A stretch of DNA of 64,000 nucleotides, taken from assembly GCA_001804815.1 (NCBI GenBank), contig MHBI01000108.1, forward strand, positions 1-64,000. The letters are read 5' to 3'. Position 1 is the stretch's first letter. Every line of letters starts with the position of its first letter. The notes beneath the pieces were generated by a model that was not told the origin of the DNA, ran no database searches, and saw only the letters and a list, made by a program, of their open reading frames with translations. The DNA comes from Lentisphaerae bacterium GWF2_50_93 (GTDB taxonomy: Bacteria > Verrucomicrobiota > Lentisphaeria > Victivallales > GWF2-50-93). Below are positions 24,949 to 34,092 of this stretch, one piece after another. Position numbers and translations under genes: made by a program.

Positions 24949-25611
24949 ATGAAACTCGAGATCAGGCAGCCGGTGAAGTTCGGAATGAACGAGGCGGTAA
25001 TAGGAAACCTCCTGTCGACAGTCCCCTCGCTGGTGCTGGGCGCGCTGATAGCGCTGGGATTCGTCATACCTCCGATATGCCTGCTGTTCCTGCTGACCAG
25101 GACGACAACGCCCATAATCTTCATCCTCTCTGTGATGTTCAGCGCAATGTGCCTGATGGCAGGCTTCATCCTGTTCTACTTTTTCCCGCTGCTCTTGAAT
25201 GTAAACTACTATATCAAGTTCATTGCCGGCAGGATCGTGTCTCCGCCCCCGGAAGGCGCACATGTCTGCCAGATATCAACGACCCCAAAACTCTGCAGCG
25301 GACTTCGCGCGGTCCTGGAGGATGCCGATGACATCGGATACGTTACAATTTCCGCCGACAGCGTAGAGTTCAGGGGCGACAGCGTTGATTTCTCGATTTC
25401 CGGGGCCGAAATTTCCAATGTGGGGAGCTGCAACGTCGGCTGGCGCGGATACTGGGTCGCCGGCAGGAGGATCAAGTTGACCATTAATGGACATGACAGG
25501 TTCAAGGAAATAGAGATCAGCGAACGCCATAGCTGGACGATACCTGGTTCAAGGTCGCTGGCGGATCAGCTACATGCCCAGATATCCTCCTTGTTGAAGC
25601 AAAATCCCTGA
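24949..25611 (+). CDS. Membrane protein with C-terminal soluble domain
   Basis: 220 aa. Two adjacent helices occupy about residues 25-50 (LVLGALIALGFVIPPICLLF) and 57-84 (FILSVMFSAMCLMAGFILFY). A ~130-residue domain follows with beta-rich character (YVTISADSVEFRGDSVDFSI, RIKLTINGHDRFKEIEISER). That domain looks like a PH-like or bacterial-PH membrane-associated domain, but the identification is only by general pattern. AAGGA precedes the ATG. No neighbours suggest a function. Confidence 0.65.
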   Translation: MKLEIRQPVKFGMNEAVIGNLLSTVPSLVLGALIALGFVIPPICLLFLLTRTTTPIIFILSVMFSAMCLMAGFILFYFFPLLLNVNYYIKFIAGRIVSPPPEGAHVCQISTTPKLCSGLRAVLEDADDIGYVTISADSVEFRGDSVDFSISGAEISNVGSCNVGWRGYWVAGRRIKLTINGHDRFKEIEISERHSWTIPGSRSLADQLHAQISSLLKQNP

Positions 25612-25898
25612 GCAAATTGTAAAATTTGAGAGGTAGGGCGCGTTCTGGAGTTTACCCCGGTTCCAAAGGACATCGGGGTAACGCGCCGCCTCAAGAACGG
25701 ACACCTCGGAGAGGCGTCCCTACCTTAAGAAATAAGGACTGTAAACCCAACAATTCCAGTTTTTCTGCAAACTGAAATAGAATTTTCCGCAATGCTATAT
25801 AGATTAAACCGATTTTAAACAAAAGTATCTCGGGCATTCCCGCCCGGGCTGGAACTGCAGACAGGAATGTCTGCGTTACTTAATAAGGAGTCACGCAC
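25612..25898. repeat. Gene-free spacer with R3-like element
   Basis: GGTAGGGCGCGTT at about 25632 and a GTCCCTACC end at about 25727 enclose an inner GGCGCGTT/AACGCGCC-type pairing, like the R3 element at 17976. A second palindrome (GGGCATTCCCGCCC) lies near 25833, and a GCAGACAGGAATGTCTGC one near 25857. Confidence 0.55.
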
Positions 25899-26993
25899 AT
25901 GTCATTTGAAAGAGGATCATTTGCCCTTACAATCTTCCGTCTTCCGGAGAAGCTTCCCGAAGACGCCCTCGAACTTTTCGAGTCCAAGGCCGCCGGAAAA
26001 CTCGACGACATCAAGGACGAGCTTTCAGTCGGATGGGTGAGCGGAAGACATCTTCTCGAGAGGAACATCAACGAGGCGACCGCCACCTGCGGCGGACACT
26101 TCTACCTCAACCTGAGAAGCGCACAGCGCAAGGTGCCCGCAGCCCTGCTCAATGCCGAATGCCGCAAGGAGGAGCTCGAATACATGCAGATGAACAAGCT
26201 GATCTTCGTGCCCAACAAGGTCCGCAGGCAGATCAAGAAGGACGTCGAGGAAAAGCGCCTCATGCAGATGCCCCCTCTCCTTTCAGGAATTCCTTTCGTC
26301 ATCGACAAGGCCTCGAACATGCTGTATCTCGGCACATCGTCGCCGAAAAAGATGGACACGTTCATCACTTTCTTCAATGACACCTTCAAGATGGAACCTC
26401 TGCAGGTCGGAATCAACGACATGATGTTCAGGATGTTCAAAGAGGACATCGACGGCCTCAAGCCCGTAAGATTCTCGAAGAACGCCAAGGCTGAATCCAA
26501 TCCCGGCAGGGACTTTGTGACGTGGCTCTGGTTCTACAGCGAGGAAAAGGGCGGCAAGATCAACACCAAGAATTTCGGTGATTTCGAGATCATGATCGAA
26601 GGCCCCATCACGTTCGCGCTAAGCGACGAGGCCGAAGGCTCGGGCGAAACTGTCGTCCGCAAGGGAAATCCCCTGCGCAGCGCGGAAGCCAAGGCCGCCC
26701 TCGACGTCGGCAAGAAAATCAAGAAGGCCAAGTTCACGCTCGCCCGCGACAAGGAAGTCTGGTCCGGCACGATCGACGCGGATCTTCTTACCTTCAGCGG
26801 CCTCAAGCTCCCGGAAGGCGAGAAACTCGATGATCTCGGCAGCATCTTCGCCGAAAGGGTCAACCTCCTGCACATCTTCCAGAACGTGTTCCAGGAATAC
26901 TTCAAGCTCTTCGCTTCATCCGTCAGAGGCGAAAAATGGTCGAAGGATGAAGGCGAAATCCTCAAATGGAGCGCCGACAAGCAGGCGTACTAA
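25899..26993 (+). CDS. rdgC: RdgC-like recombination-associated protein
   Basis: 364 aa. The order of blocks fits RdgC (PF04381): an N-terminal ...GSFALTIFRLPEKLPEDALE, a central basic segment NKVRRQIKKDVEEKRLMQMP followed by PFVIDKASNMLYLGTSSPKK, and a C-terminal FLTWLWF-like line (here DFVTWLWFYSEEKGG). RdgC forms a ring around double-stranded DNA and restrains RecA in gamma- and betaproteobacteria. AAGGAG precedes the ATG. It is flanked by palindromic repeats and has no operon partner. Length is slightly above the proteobacterial ~300 residues. Confidence 0.75.
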   Translation: MSFERGSFALTIFRLPEKLPEDALELFESKAAGKLDDIKDELSVGWVSGRHLLERNINEATATCGGHFYLNLRSAQRKVPAALLNAECRKEELEYMQMNKLIFVPNKVRRQIKKDVEEKRLMQMPPLLSGIPFVIDKASNMLYLGTSSPKKMDTFITFFNDTFKMEPLQVGINDMMFRMFKEDIDGLKPVRFSKNAKAESNPGRDFVTWLWFYSEEKGGKINTKNFGDFEIMIEGPITFALSDEAEGSGETVVRKGNPLRSAEAKAALDVGKKIKKAKFTLARDKEVWSGTIDADLLTFSGLKLPEGEKLDDLGSIFAERVNLLHIFQNVFQEYFKLFASSVRGEKWSKDEGEILKWSADKQAY

Positions 26994-27244
26994 GGAATGG
27001 AATAATGGATGCTTGGATTATTGGATGATTCGTAGTTGATCCGACTAGGAGCCTGTCGGACTTATCAATGAGCATCAATTACGCAAGTATTTCGTTTGTA
27101 GTAGCGCATGTTTGCGCGTTCTTTGGCCTTTTAAGTTTACGTTAAGAACGCGCAAACATGCGCTACTACAAACGAATTTATAACTCTGATGGCTTCCACA
27201 GGTTTACGCGCCTAAGGCGAGCGACCATGGCCGATACTCCGGAA
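26994..27244. repeat. Spacer with R4 and complete R1 repeats
   Basis: An R4 tract (TGGATTATTGGATGATT) lies at about 27012-27030. R1 is present as perfect 26-bp arms at 27098-27123 and 27144-27169 (AAGAACGCGCAAACATGCGC in the right arm), separated by ~20 bp. Confidence 0.8.
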
Positions 27245-27967
27245 TCAATTCAATTCATCCAGCTCTTTTCTGATGTTCTGATATAATTCCTGAGTCCATT
27301 TTGGAAATCCAGCAGTCGCCTGCTTTTCTCCATGTCTGAAATCTACAGGGGTTATAATGACTTTGATATTGCTCAACCCTGTATCTGAAGCTAAAACGAA
27401 AAGATCTTCAGAAGCAGGATCCCCCATCGCCAGACATCCAACAGAACATGTGCTTCCATGGATATAGATATCGCTTCCAGGGTATTTCCTTCCATCTTCC
27501 TTTGCATGTTTCAAATCAAACTCATTCGGATAATTCAGCCGCAAAGACACATGGAATTTACTTTTGGGATTCAACGACTCAACCGCGTATATCCCTTCGG
27601 GGATCTGCAAATCTCCCTCCTCAGTCTTGGGTCCCATGTCACCGCTCATGCCTAGTACGGGATATGTTTTAATGCAAACATTCTTTCCATCCTTGTTTCG
27701 TGCATAAACTTCAAGGGACTTTTTACTCTTGATTCCGAGGAGTGTTATTTTATTGGGCGGATATGAAATGCCGGCTTTATGAAAATCCGGAGCTAGCCTT
27801 TTTCTTGACTGTTCGCCAAATTCCTTGAGCCTTTCTGAAACGGACTTGCCTTCCTTGAACATACGCACAGGAGAATATACTATTTTTTTTACAGTTGACC
27901 GGAATGGAATTAGCAGGACAACAAGAATCAGCGCAGCATATAAAAAATAAATTCGTTTTGATTTCAT
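27245..27967 (-). CDS. L,D-transpeptidase (YkuD/YafK-type)
   Basis: 240 aa with an N-terminal membrane anchor (IYFLYAALILVVLLIPF) and a YkuD catalytic domain ending in IHGSTCSVGCLAMGD (around residues 167-182), the HG...S.GC motif that provides the catalytic Cys and His. The conserved upstream strand with GIYAVESLNPKSKFHVSL also fits the family. The likely role is non-classical peptidoglycan or envelope-protein cross-linking in the periplasm. It is a monocistronic gene between repeats and dxs. Confidence 0.85.
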   Translation of the reverse strand: MKSKRIYFLYAALILVVLLIPFRSTVKKIVYSPVRMFKEGKSVSERLKEFGEQSRKRLAPDFHKAGISYPPNKITLLGIKSKKSLEVYARNKDGKNVCIKTYPVLGMSGDMGPKTEEGDLQIPEGIYAVESLNPKSKFHVSLRLNYPNEFDLKHAKEDGRKYPGSDIYIHGSTCSVGCLAMGDPASEDLFVLASDTGLSNIKVIITPVDFRHGEKQATAGFPKWTQELYQNIRKELDELN

Positions 27968-28059
27968 ATGTCAAAAGCCTTATGAGTAATCCTGAAAATC
28001 CTGTTATCCTGTCAATGTCTCTTCTGGATTTTTAAGATTAACAGGCAGGAATGCCTGTC

Positions 28060-29916
28060 CTAGTTCTTTAATATCTCTGCGGCGATGGCTTCGGCGGTGA
28101 ATCCGGCTTTATTCCTTATGCCTGCGATGGTGCCGTGCGGGACTATGTCGTTGCCCCAGCCGAAATGACATACGCCTTTGTGGCCGGCCTTTATCAGGGT
28201 CTCGTCGGCAATGCTTCCGAGTCCGCCCTGGATCTGGCAGTCTTCAATCGTAGCGACAGGCATTTTTGCGGCATGCTCCAGGAGAAGCTCCGTATCGAAC
28301 GGTTTCATGTACCTGGCGTTCACAACCATCGCGTCCTTTCCTGATCTGGCAAGTATCCCTGCAACTTCAAGGGCCGTGGAAACTTCTCTTCCGGAAGCCC
28401 ATATCGAAATATCCTTCCCCTCCCTGACGACCAGGGATTTGCCCCAGGGGATCAATTCTGCCGCTTCGGTTCCAGGCTTTTTTACTGCAGAGCCTCTTGG
28501 ATATCTTATTATGACGGGAGCTTTCCTTTCATAAGCCGCGAAAAGCATGTTGCGAAGTTCGCAGCCGTCGGCGGGACAGAGTATCGAAACGTTCGGCATG
28601 TTTCTCAGGAAGGAAAGATCATGTATGCCGTGGTGCGTGGCACCGTCCTCGACGATGCCGCTGCGGTCTTCGCAGATTATGACAGGAAGCCTCTGCAGGC
28701 AGACGTCGTGGAACACATAGTCGAGCGCCCTCTGCAGGAAAGTGGAATAGATGGCAATGACAGGGACAAATCCCTGGGTCGCCATTCCTGCGGCAAAGAC
28801 TACCGCATGCTCCTCGGCAATGCCGACATCGAAAAACCTGCCAGGATACTTTTTGGAGAACTCAAGAAGCCCGGTACCCGAGCACATCCCGGCGGTGATC
28901 GCAACTACGTCCTTCTGCTTTTCCGCCAGTTCGCAGACTGAGCTGCCAAAAACGGCAGAGAATGAAGGAGTTGAAGTTCCGTCGAGGCCCTCCCCCGTTT
29001 CCGGATCGAAGCTCGAGAGGCCGTGGAACTTCTCAGGAGCATCCTCGGCATGCTTGTAACCCCGCCCCTTCTCAGTCACGACATGTATAATCACCGGTTT
29101 TTCAAATATCTTGATGCCTTCAAAGGTCCTTGTCATCTCCTCGATGTTATGTCCGTCTATCGGTCCAACGTAGCGGAATCCGAGCTCTTCGAAAAGCACG
29201 CCGGGTACGAGGATGCTCTTGGTGGCCTCTTCAAACCTGCCGATGATGCTGGTGATGGTTGAGCCGACACGCGGGATCTTCTCGACAAAGGTCCTGGCGG
29301 AATTCTTCAATCTGTTGTAGCCGCGTCCGGTGATGATCCTGTTAAGATAGCGGGACATTCCTCCGACATTTTTGGATATGGACATTTTGTTGTCGTTGAG
29401 GATTATTATGAAATCCTTCGTGGTTTCAGCAACATGGTTCAGGGCCTCGAACGAAACTCCGCAGTTCAAGGAGCCGTCACCGACCACTGCCACGACTTTC
29501 TCCTTTCCGTTCTTCCTGTCGCGCGCCGCGGCCATGCCAAGCGCGGCTGAAATGGCGGTACCTGCGTGCCCGGCCCCGAAGACGTCATATTCGGATTCAT
29601 CGCGGGAAAGGAAACCCAGGCAGCCGTCGTCCTTGCGGAGAGTCCTGAAAAACTCCCTTCTCCCGGTCAGGATCTTGTGGACGTACGCCTGGTGCCCGAT
29701 GTCCCATACGATCTTGTCCTCGGGCATCCTGAAGGCGCAGTGGAGCGCTATCGTAAGTTCGACCACGCCCATATTGGGGGCGAGATGCCCGCCGTTCTTT
29801 GATATGACATCAATCAGTTCCCCGCGGATCTCGCAGGCAAGGCGTTCTTTGGCCTCGGATGTAAGAATCCTGAGATCTTCCGGCTTGCTTATCTTATCTA
29901 AAATTTTAGTTTCCAT
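28060..29916 (-). CDS. dxs: 1-deoxy-D-xylulose-5-phosphate synthase
   Basis: 618 aa, normal length. Thiamine diphosphate binding is shown by VVGDGSLNCGVSFEALNHVA (GDG...N motif) and an early conserved His in WDIGHQAYVHKILTGRR. The transketolase-like catalytic Glu is in DVGIAEEHAVVFAAGMA, and the C-terminal domain is complete. The enzyme condenses pyruvate and glyceraldehyde-3-phosphate, the entry step of the MEP isoprenoid pathway. That pathway feeds the polyprenyl synthase encoded at 9.2 kb, though the two loci are far apart. The gene diverges from ppx. Confidence 0.97.
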   Translation of the reverse strand: METKILDKISKPEDLRILTSEAKERLACEIRGELIDVISKNGGHLAPNMGVVELTIALHCAFRMPEDKIVWDIGHQAYVHKILTGRREFFRTLRKDDGCLGFLSRDESEYDVFGAGHAGTAISAALGMAAARDRKNGKEKVVAVVGDGSLNCGVSFEALNHVAETTKDFIIILNDNKMSISKNVGGMSRYLNRIITGRGYNRLKNSARTFVEKIPRVGSTITSIIGRFEEATKSILVPGVLFEELGFRYVGPIDGHNIEEMTRTFEGIKIFEKPVIIHVVTEKGRGYKHAEDAPEKFHGLSSFDPETGEGLDGTSTPSFSAVFGSSVCELAEKQKDVVAITAGMCSGTGLLEFSKKYPGRFFDVGIAEEHAVVFAAGMATQGFVPVIAIYSTFLQRALDYVFHDVCLQRLPVIICEDRSGIVEDGATHHGIHDLSFLRNMPNVSILCPADGCELRNMLFAAYERKAPVIIRYPRGSAVKKPGTEAAELIPWGKSLVVREGKDISIWASGREVSTALEVAGILARSGKDAMVVNARYMKPFDTELLLEHAAKMPVATIEDCQIQGGLGSIADETLIKAGHKGVCHFGWGNDIVPHGTIAGIRNKAGFTAEAIAAEILKN

Positions 29917-30092
29917 AAATTCATCCCGAGTTCCATTATTATATTCGGGATGAATTTACATTGTATTAAAAAACAATTCAAATAAGGGAACGTGCTTCCC
30001 TTATGATTTGGAAAACCAACCTTAGAGATGTACCTTACCCATACTTGCATGACAATTCAGTGAACAGGCTCATAAGGAAGCCGCAAAGCCCC

Positions 30093-31634
30093 ATGAAAAT
30101 AAAGAAACAAGATGGAAAAACGCTGTTCTCGGTGATTGATCTGGGCTCCCATTCCGTCAGGATGGAAATCGTGCAGATTTCCGCGGACGGCAAATGCGAA
30201 GTCCTGGAGAACGTCTCCAATCCGATACCCATCGGCAGGGATGTGTTCACAAAAGGCAAGATATCCCCGGACAGCGTCAGGCTTGTCGGGAAAATACTGA
30301 ACGACTACCGCAAGATCATGAAGGACTACGGCGCGGAGGACTGCAGGGCGGTGGCAACCAGCGCCGTGAGGGAGGCGACCAACAGGGACCTCTTCATCGA
30401 GCGCATAGAGCACATCTGCGGCATAAGGCTCGACATACTCGAGGCCTCGGAGGAAGTCAGGCTCACATATCTTTCCGTGAAGGACACCCTTGAAAAGAAG
30501 TACCCTCTTTCGAAGCAGGACGCCGTAATCTGCATGATCGGCACTGGATCGACGCATATGATACTTGTCCAGAACGGCAGGGTCAGGAGCTCGGAGACCT
30601 TCAGGATCGGGACGCTCAGGCTGTACGAGGAGATAGGGCAGCCGGCAAGCGGAAAGAAGGTCAAGGACATAATCGACACGTTCGTGGGATGCGTGGTGGA
30701 CGACGTCACCAAGAACTATCCGAAGGGCCAGAAGCCCCCCCTCTTCATCGCAGTAGGAGCCCCGGTGAGGGCGCTGATGAACACGTTCAGCGGTGACAAG
30801 GAGGAACCGAAGATCCTCACGGTTTCCAGGAAGAACCTCGAGACGATGCACTCGTCGGTGGCGGGCGTCCCTTCGGAGAAGCTTGCGGAGACATACCGTC
30901 TTTCAGACATGATAGCGCAGAGCCTCGAGCCGTGCTGCGACATACTCGAGCATTTCATACAGATAACCGACGCCCAGAAGCTGGTCGTGCCGATGATCAC
31001 GACCCGTGACGCGCTGATCGACGAGATATTGCGCGACTTCGCCGGCAAGGAGGATCCCTTCATGCAGGACATCATATCCTCGGTGGAGTTCCTGGGCGAG
31101 AAGTTCAGATACGACGCAGAGCACGGTAAATGCGCAAAGGAGGCCGCCCTCTCCATCTTCGACGCGCTGCAGCCGCTGCACGGCATAGGTAAAAGAGGAA
31201 GGATGATGCTCGAGGCCGCGGCGATCCTGCATGACATCGGCCAGTACGTCAACAACCGCCAGCACCACAAGCATTCATATTATCTCATCAGCAACAGCCA
31301 GCTTCCCGGAATATCGCCCGACGAGCTCGAGGAGGTCGCCGTGATCGCCCGATACCACCGCAGGGGGCTCCCAAAGGACTCGCATGTGGAATACATGGGC
31401 CTCTCCCCGGAGAAGCGCGTCGAGGTGAACAAGCTCGCCGGCATACTCCGCATCGCCGACGCCCTCGACAGGTCGAACAGCCATAAGATCAGGAATGTAA
31501 AGGTTTCCTATGACGACGAGAAGCTGACCATCGCCACGCACGCATCGTTCGAACTCACTCTGGAAAGGATGGAAGTGAAGAACAAGGGAGACCTCTTCAC
31601 GGATGTGTTCGGGCTGAGGGCCGTGGTGGAGTAA
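30093..31634 (+). CDS. ppx: Exopolyphosphatase / Ppx-GppA family
   Basis: 513 aa from the ATG at 30093, chosen because the Ppx N-terminus TLFSVIDLGSHSVRMEIVQI follows at once (an upstream in-frame extension to 30003 looks non-coding). The ASKHA-fold phosphatase half has MIGTGSTHMIL for phosphate binding. The C-terminal half is an HD domain (AAAILHDIGQYVNNRQHHKH). It hydrolyses terminal phosphate from polyphosphate, or pppGpp in GppA. ppk1 lies 144 bp downstream on the same strand, so the pair makes and breaks polyphosphate. Confidence 0.92.
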   Translation: MKIKKQDGKTLFSVIDLGSHSVRMEIVQISADGKCEVLENVSNPIPIGRDVFTKGKISPDSVRLVGKILNDYRKIMKDYGAEDCRAVATSAVREATNRDLFIERIEHICGIRLDILEASEEVRLTYLSVKDTLEKKYPLSKQDAVICMIGTGSTHMILVQNGRVRSSETFRIGTLRLYEEIGQPASGKKVKDIIDTFVGCVVDDVTKNYPKGQKPPLFIAVGAPVRALMNTFSGDKEEPKILTVSRKNLETMHSSVAGVPSEKLAETYRLSDMIAQSLEPCCDILEHFIQITDAQKLVVPMITTRDALIDEILRDFAGKEDPFMQDIISSVEFLGEKFRYDAEHGKCAKEAALSIFDALQPLHGIGKRGRMMLEAAAILHDIGQYVNNRQHHKHSYYLISNSQLPGISPDELEEVAVIARYHRRGLPKDSHVEYMGLSPEKRVEVNKLAGILRIADALDRSNSHKIRNVKVSYDDEKLTIATHASFELTLERMEVKNKGDLFTDVFGLRAVVE

Positions 31635-31639
31635 AGAAG

Positions 31640-31771
31640 AGGATGATTGGATGGCTGGATTATTGGATGATTGGTTTAAATTCGAATCAGCACAGAAAAG
31701 AATCAAACATGAATTTTTCTTTCTATAATTTTACGCAACCATCCATCAATCCATTAATCCAACCATCCATG
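31640..31771. repeat. R4 repeats between ppx and ppk1
   Basis: Direct and inverted copies of the low-complexity R4 word (GGATGATTGGATGGCTGGAT at 31643, and CATCCATCAATCCATTAATC on the opposite sense at 31741). The same word is found at 21174-21199 and 26998-27030. Confidence 0.6.
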
Positions 31772-31778
31772 GAGTTTA

Positions 31779-33845
31779 ATGAAAATAACAAATGAACATC
31801 TGATAAGCCGCGACTTGAGCTGGCTTGACTTCAATTCACGGGTCCTCGAGGAGGCCGAGGACAAGATGAACCCCGTGCTGGAACGTCTCAAGTTCATTGC
31901 GATATTCGCAAACAACCTGGACGAATTCTTCATGGTGCGCGTCGCCGGACTCAAACAGCTGAAGCCTGACGCCATAAGCTCCGACAGCGCAGGACTGACC
32001 GCCAAGGAGCAGCTGGACGAGATCAGGAAGAAGGTCAGCGCTCTGGTGGAAAAGCAGTATGCCTGCATGAACAATGACATTCTCCCGGAGCTGAAGAAGT
32101 CTGGAACGATGATCTTGAAGTGGACTGAACTTTCAGATGCCGAAAAGGACAACCTGAGGAAATTCTTCCAGAACCAGATATTTCCGGCCCTTACTCCGAT
32201 AGCGGTCGATCCGAGCCATCCGTTTCCGATAATCAACAGCGGAGCGATAGAACTTGCCGTCAAGCTCAAACAAGACAACTCGAACAAGACGGTCCAGTCC
32301 TTCGTCGAAGTTCCTCCCGTGCTGCCCCGTTTCATCCCCGTCGCCAGCGCGCAATACAAGGATGCAAGAACATATATCCTCCTGGAGGATCTCATCATCG
32401 AGAACATCGGTCTTCTCTTCGCAAAATGCGAGATCCTCGAGGTAAGGCAGTTCAGGATTACCAGGGACATGGATCTCAGCATCGACGAGGACGGCATTTC
32501 AGACCTGCTCGTGCACATACAGGAAAAACTGCTCCACCGCAAGAAACGCAATGTTATCAGGTTCGAACTCATCAAGGGTGGGAACACCGTATTCGAAGAG
32601 TGGCTGATGAAGAAGCTCGAACTCGACGAGAATGCGAAATACTATGTTCCAGGCCCGCTGCATCCAGCCAATTTCTTCGAGCTGATATCCAAGGAGCTCA
32701 GGCCTGAAATCACCGAGGAGGCCTGGCCGCCGCTGCCGGTCGGCGGAATAGACGACAGGAAACCGATATTCGACTCCATTAAAAAAGAAGGCCTGATACC
32801 GATATTCCTCCCTTTCCAGACATTTGATCCGATCGTAAGGCTGCTTGATGAGGCGGCTGAAGACCCTTCGGTACTTGCGATCAAGCAGACTCTCTACAGG
32901 GTCAGCGGGGACTCGCCGATCGTCCGCGCCCTCCAGAAGGCGGCGGAGAACGGCAAGCAGGTGACGGTCATTGTCGAGCTCAAGGCGCGGTTCGACGAGA
33001 ACAACAACATCCTGCGTGCAAGGAAGCTCGAGGAGTCGGGCGCCCATGTCATCTACGGGGTTTCCGGATTGAAGATCCACTGCAAGAGCCTTCTGATAAT
33101 CCGCAAGGAGGAAGGCGCGATACGCAGGTACCTGCATCTATCCACCGGCAACTACAACGAGAAGACTGCGAGGATATATACCGACATCGGCATACTTACC
33201 GCAGATCAGGACCTGTGTTCGGACGTCTCCGCCCTCTTCAACGTCATGACAGGCTACGCCGCCGCCCCTGAGCGCTGGAACAAGATCTCAACCGCCCCGT
33301 ATGATCTCAAGGAGAAATTCATCTCCCTGATCGACCGCGAGACCAGGCTTTCCGACAAGCACACCCCCGGCCGCATCATCGCAAAGATGAATTCACTTGT
33401 TGACACCGACATAATAGAAAGACTGTACGAGGCCGCCTACGCCGGCGTCAAGGTCGATCTCCTTGTCCGCGGGATCTGCTCCCTGAAGCCCGGAATAAAG
33501 ACCGACAACATCAATGTGATCAGCATAGTCGACAGGTTCCTCGAGCACACGCGGATCTATTATTTCGGGAATGCCGGGAATCCGGAATATTACCTGTCCA
33601 GCGCCGACTGGATGCCGCGGAACCTCTACAAGCGGATTGAAATACTTTTCCCTGTGGAGCATGCAGGCACATGCAAGACACTGAAGAAGATGCTGGATTT
33701 CGAACTGGGAGATGTCAGGAAAGGGCGAATACTTGGGAAAGACGGCATCTATTCCGCAACTGCGGCGATGGGCGGCAAGAACATCCCATCCCGAAGCCAG
33801 AAGAAGACATATGATCTATTCAGGGAAGAATCCTCGAAGATCTAG
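31779..33845 (+). CDS. ppk1: Polyphosphate kinase 1
   Basis: 688 aa, normal PPK1 length. The N-terminal domain starts LISRDLSWLDFNSRVLEEAE. The catalytic C-terminal domains show GLKIHCKSLLIIR and YLHLSTGNYNEKTARIYTDI, containing the two family histidines, one of which is autophosphorylated. It polymerises the gamma-phosphate of ATP into polyphosphate at the inner membrane. GGAG precedes the ATG. Adjacent to ppx, in a repeat-bounded two-gene set. Confidence 0.97.
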   Translation: MKITNEHLISRDLSWLDFNSRVLEEAEDKMNPVLERLKFIAIFANNLDEFFMVRVAGLKQLKPDAISSDSAGLTAKEQLDEIRKKVSALVEKQYACMNNDILPELKKSGTMILKWTELSDAEKDNLRKFFQNQIFPALTPIAVDPSHPFPIINSGAIELAVKLKQDNSNKTVQSFVEVPPVLPRFIPVASAQYKDARTYILLEDLIIENIGLLFAKCEILEVRQFRITRDMDLSIDEDGISDLLVHIQEKLLHRKKRNVIRFELIKGGNTVFEEWLMKKLELDENAKYYVPGPLHPANFFELISKELRPEITEEAWPPLPVGGIDDRKPIFDSIKKEGLIPIFLPFQTFDPIVRLLDEAAEDPSVLAIKQTLYRVSGDSPIVRALQKAAENGKQVTVIVELKARFDENNNILRARKLEESGAHVIYGVSGLKIHCKSLLIIRKEEGAIRRYLHLSTGNYNEKTARIYTDIGILTADQDLCSDVSALFNVMTGYAAAPERWNKISTAPYDLKEKFISLIDRETRLSDKHTPGRIIAKMNSLVDTDIIERLYEAAYAGVKVDLLVRGICSLKPGIKTDNINVISIVDRFLEHTRIYYFGNAGNPEYYLSSADWMPRNLYKRIEILFPVEHAGTCKTLKKMLDFELGDVRKGRILGKDGIYSATAAMGGKNIPSRSQKKTYDLFREESSKI

Positions 33846-33878
33846 AATATTCCCGCTCCATCTGCATTTTAAATCATC

Positions 33879-33948
33879 CTATCCCACTGTCCTGAATCTC
33901 CATATTACGGCTTTCCGTCCGTTTACCATGGCAATCAGCGCTGCCTGC
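33879..33948 (-). pseudogene. Fossil fragment of a DUF6232-like gene
   Basis: Minus-strand reading gives LIAMVNGRKAVIWRFRTVG-stop. The nine residues MVNGRKAVI are identical to a piece of the intact protein at 38902-39474 (ELFVMVNGRKAVILS). About three quarters of the surrounding 36 bases also match. It has no start or upstream coding region. It lies in the otherwise featureless 33846-34092 spacer. Confidence 0.4.
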
Positions 33949-34092
33949 AGAACTTGAAAGTTTGTTAAGGAATCAGTTCATTCTTACACAATTATAAATC
34001 CAACCTAACCGAAGGCTAACAATTCCACGTTAGTCTAAATAATTACTTGAACCTTTTTTCATATAAAATCCTATTGATCTGTCAATATAGAA

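Noticed and set aside
30057..30851. 264-codon minus-strand open frame
   Set aside because: Antisense to ppx, with no signal of coding on that strand.
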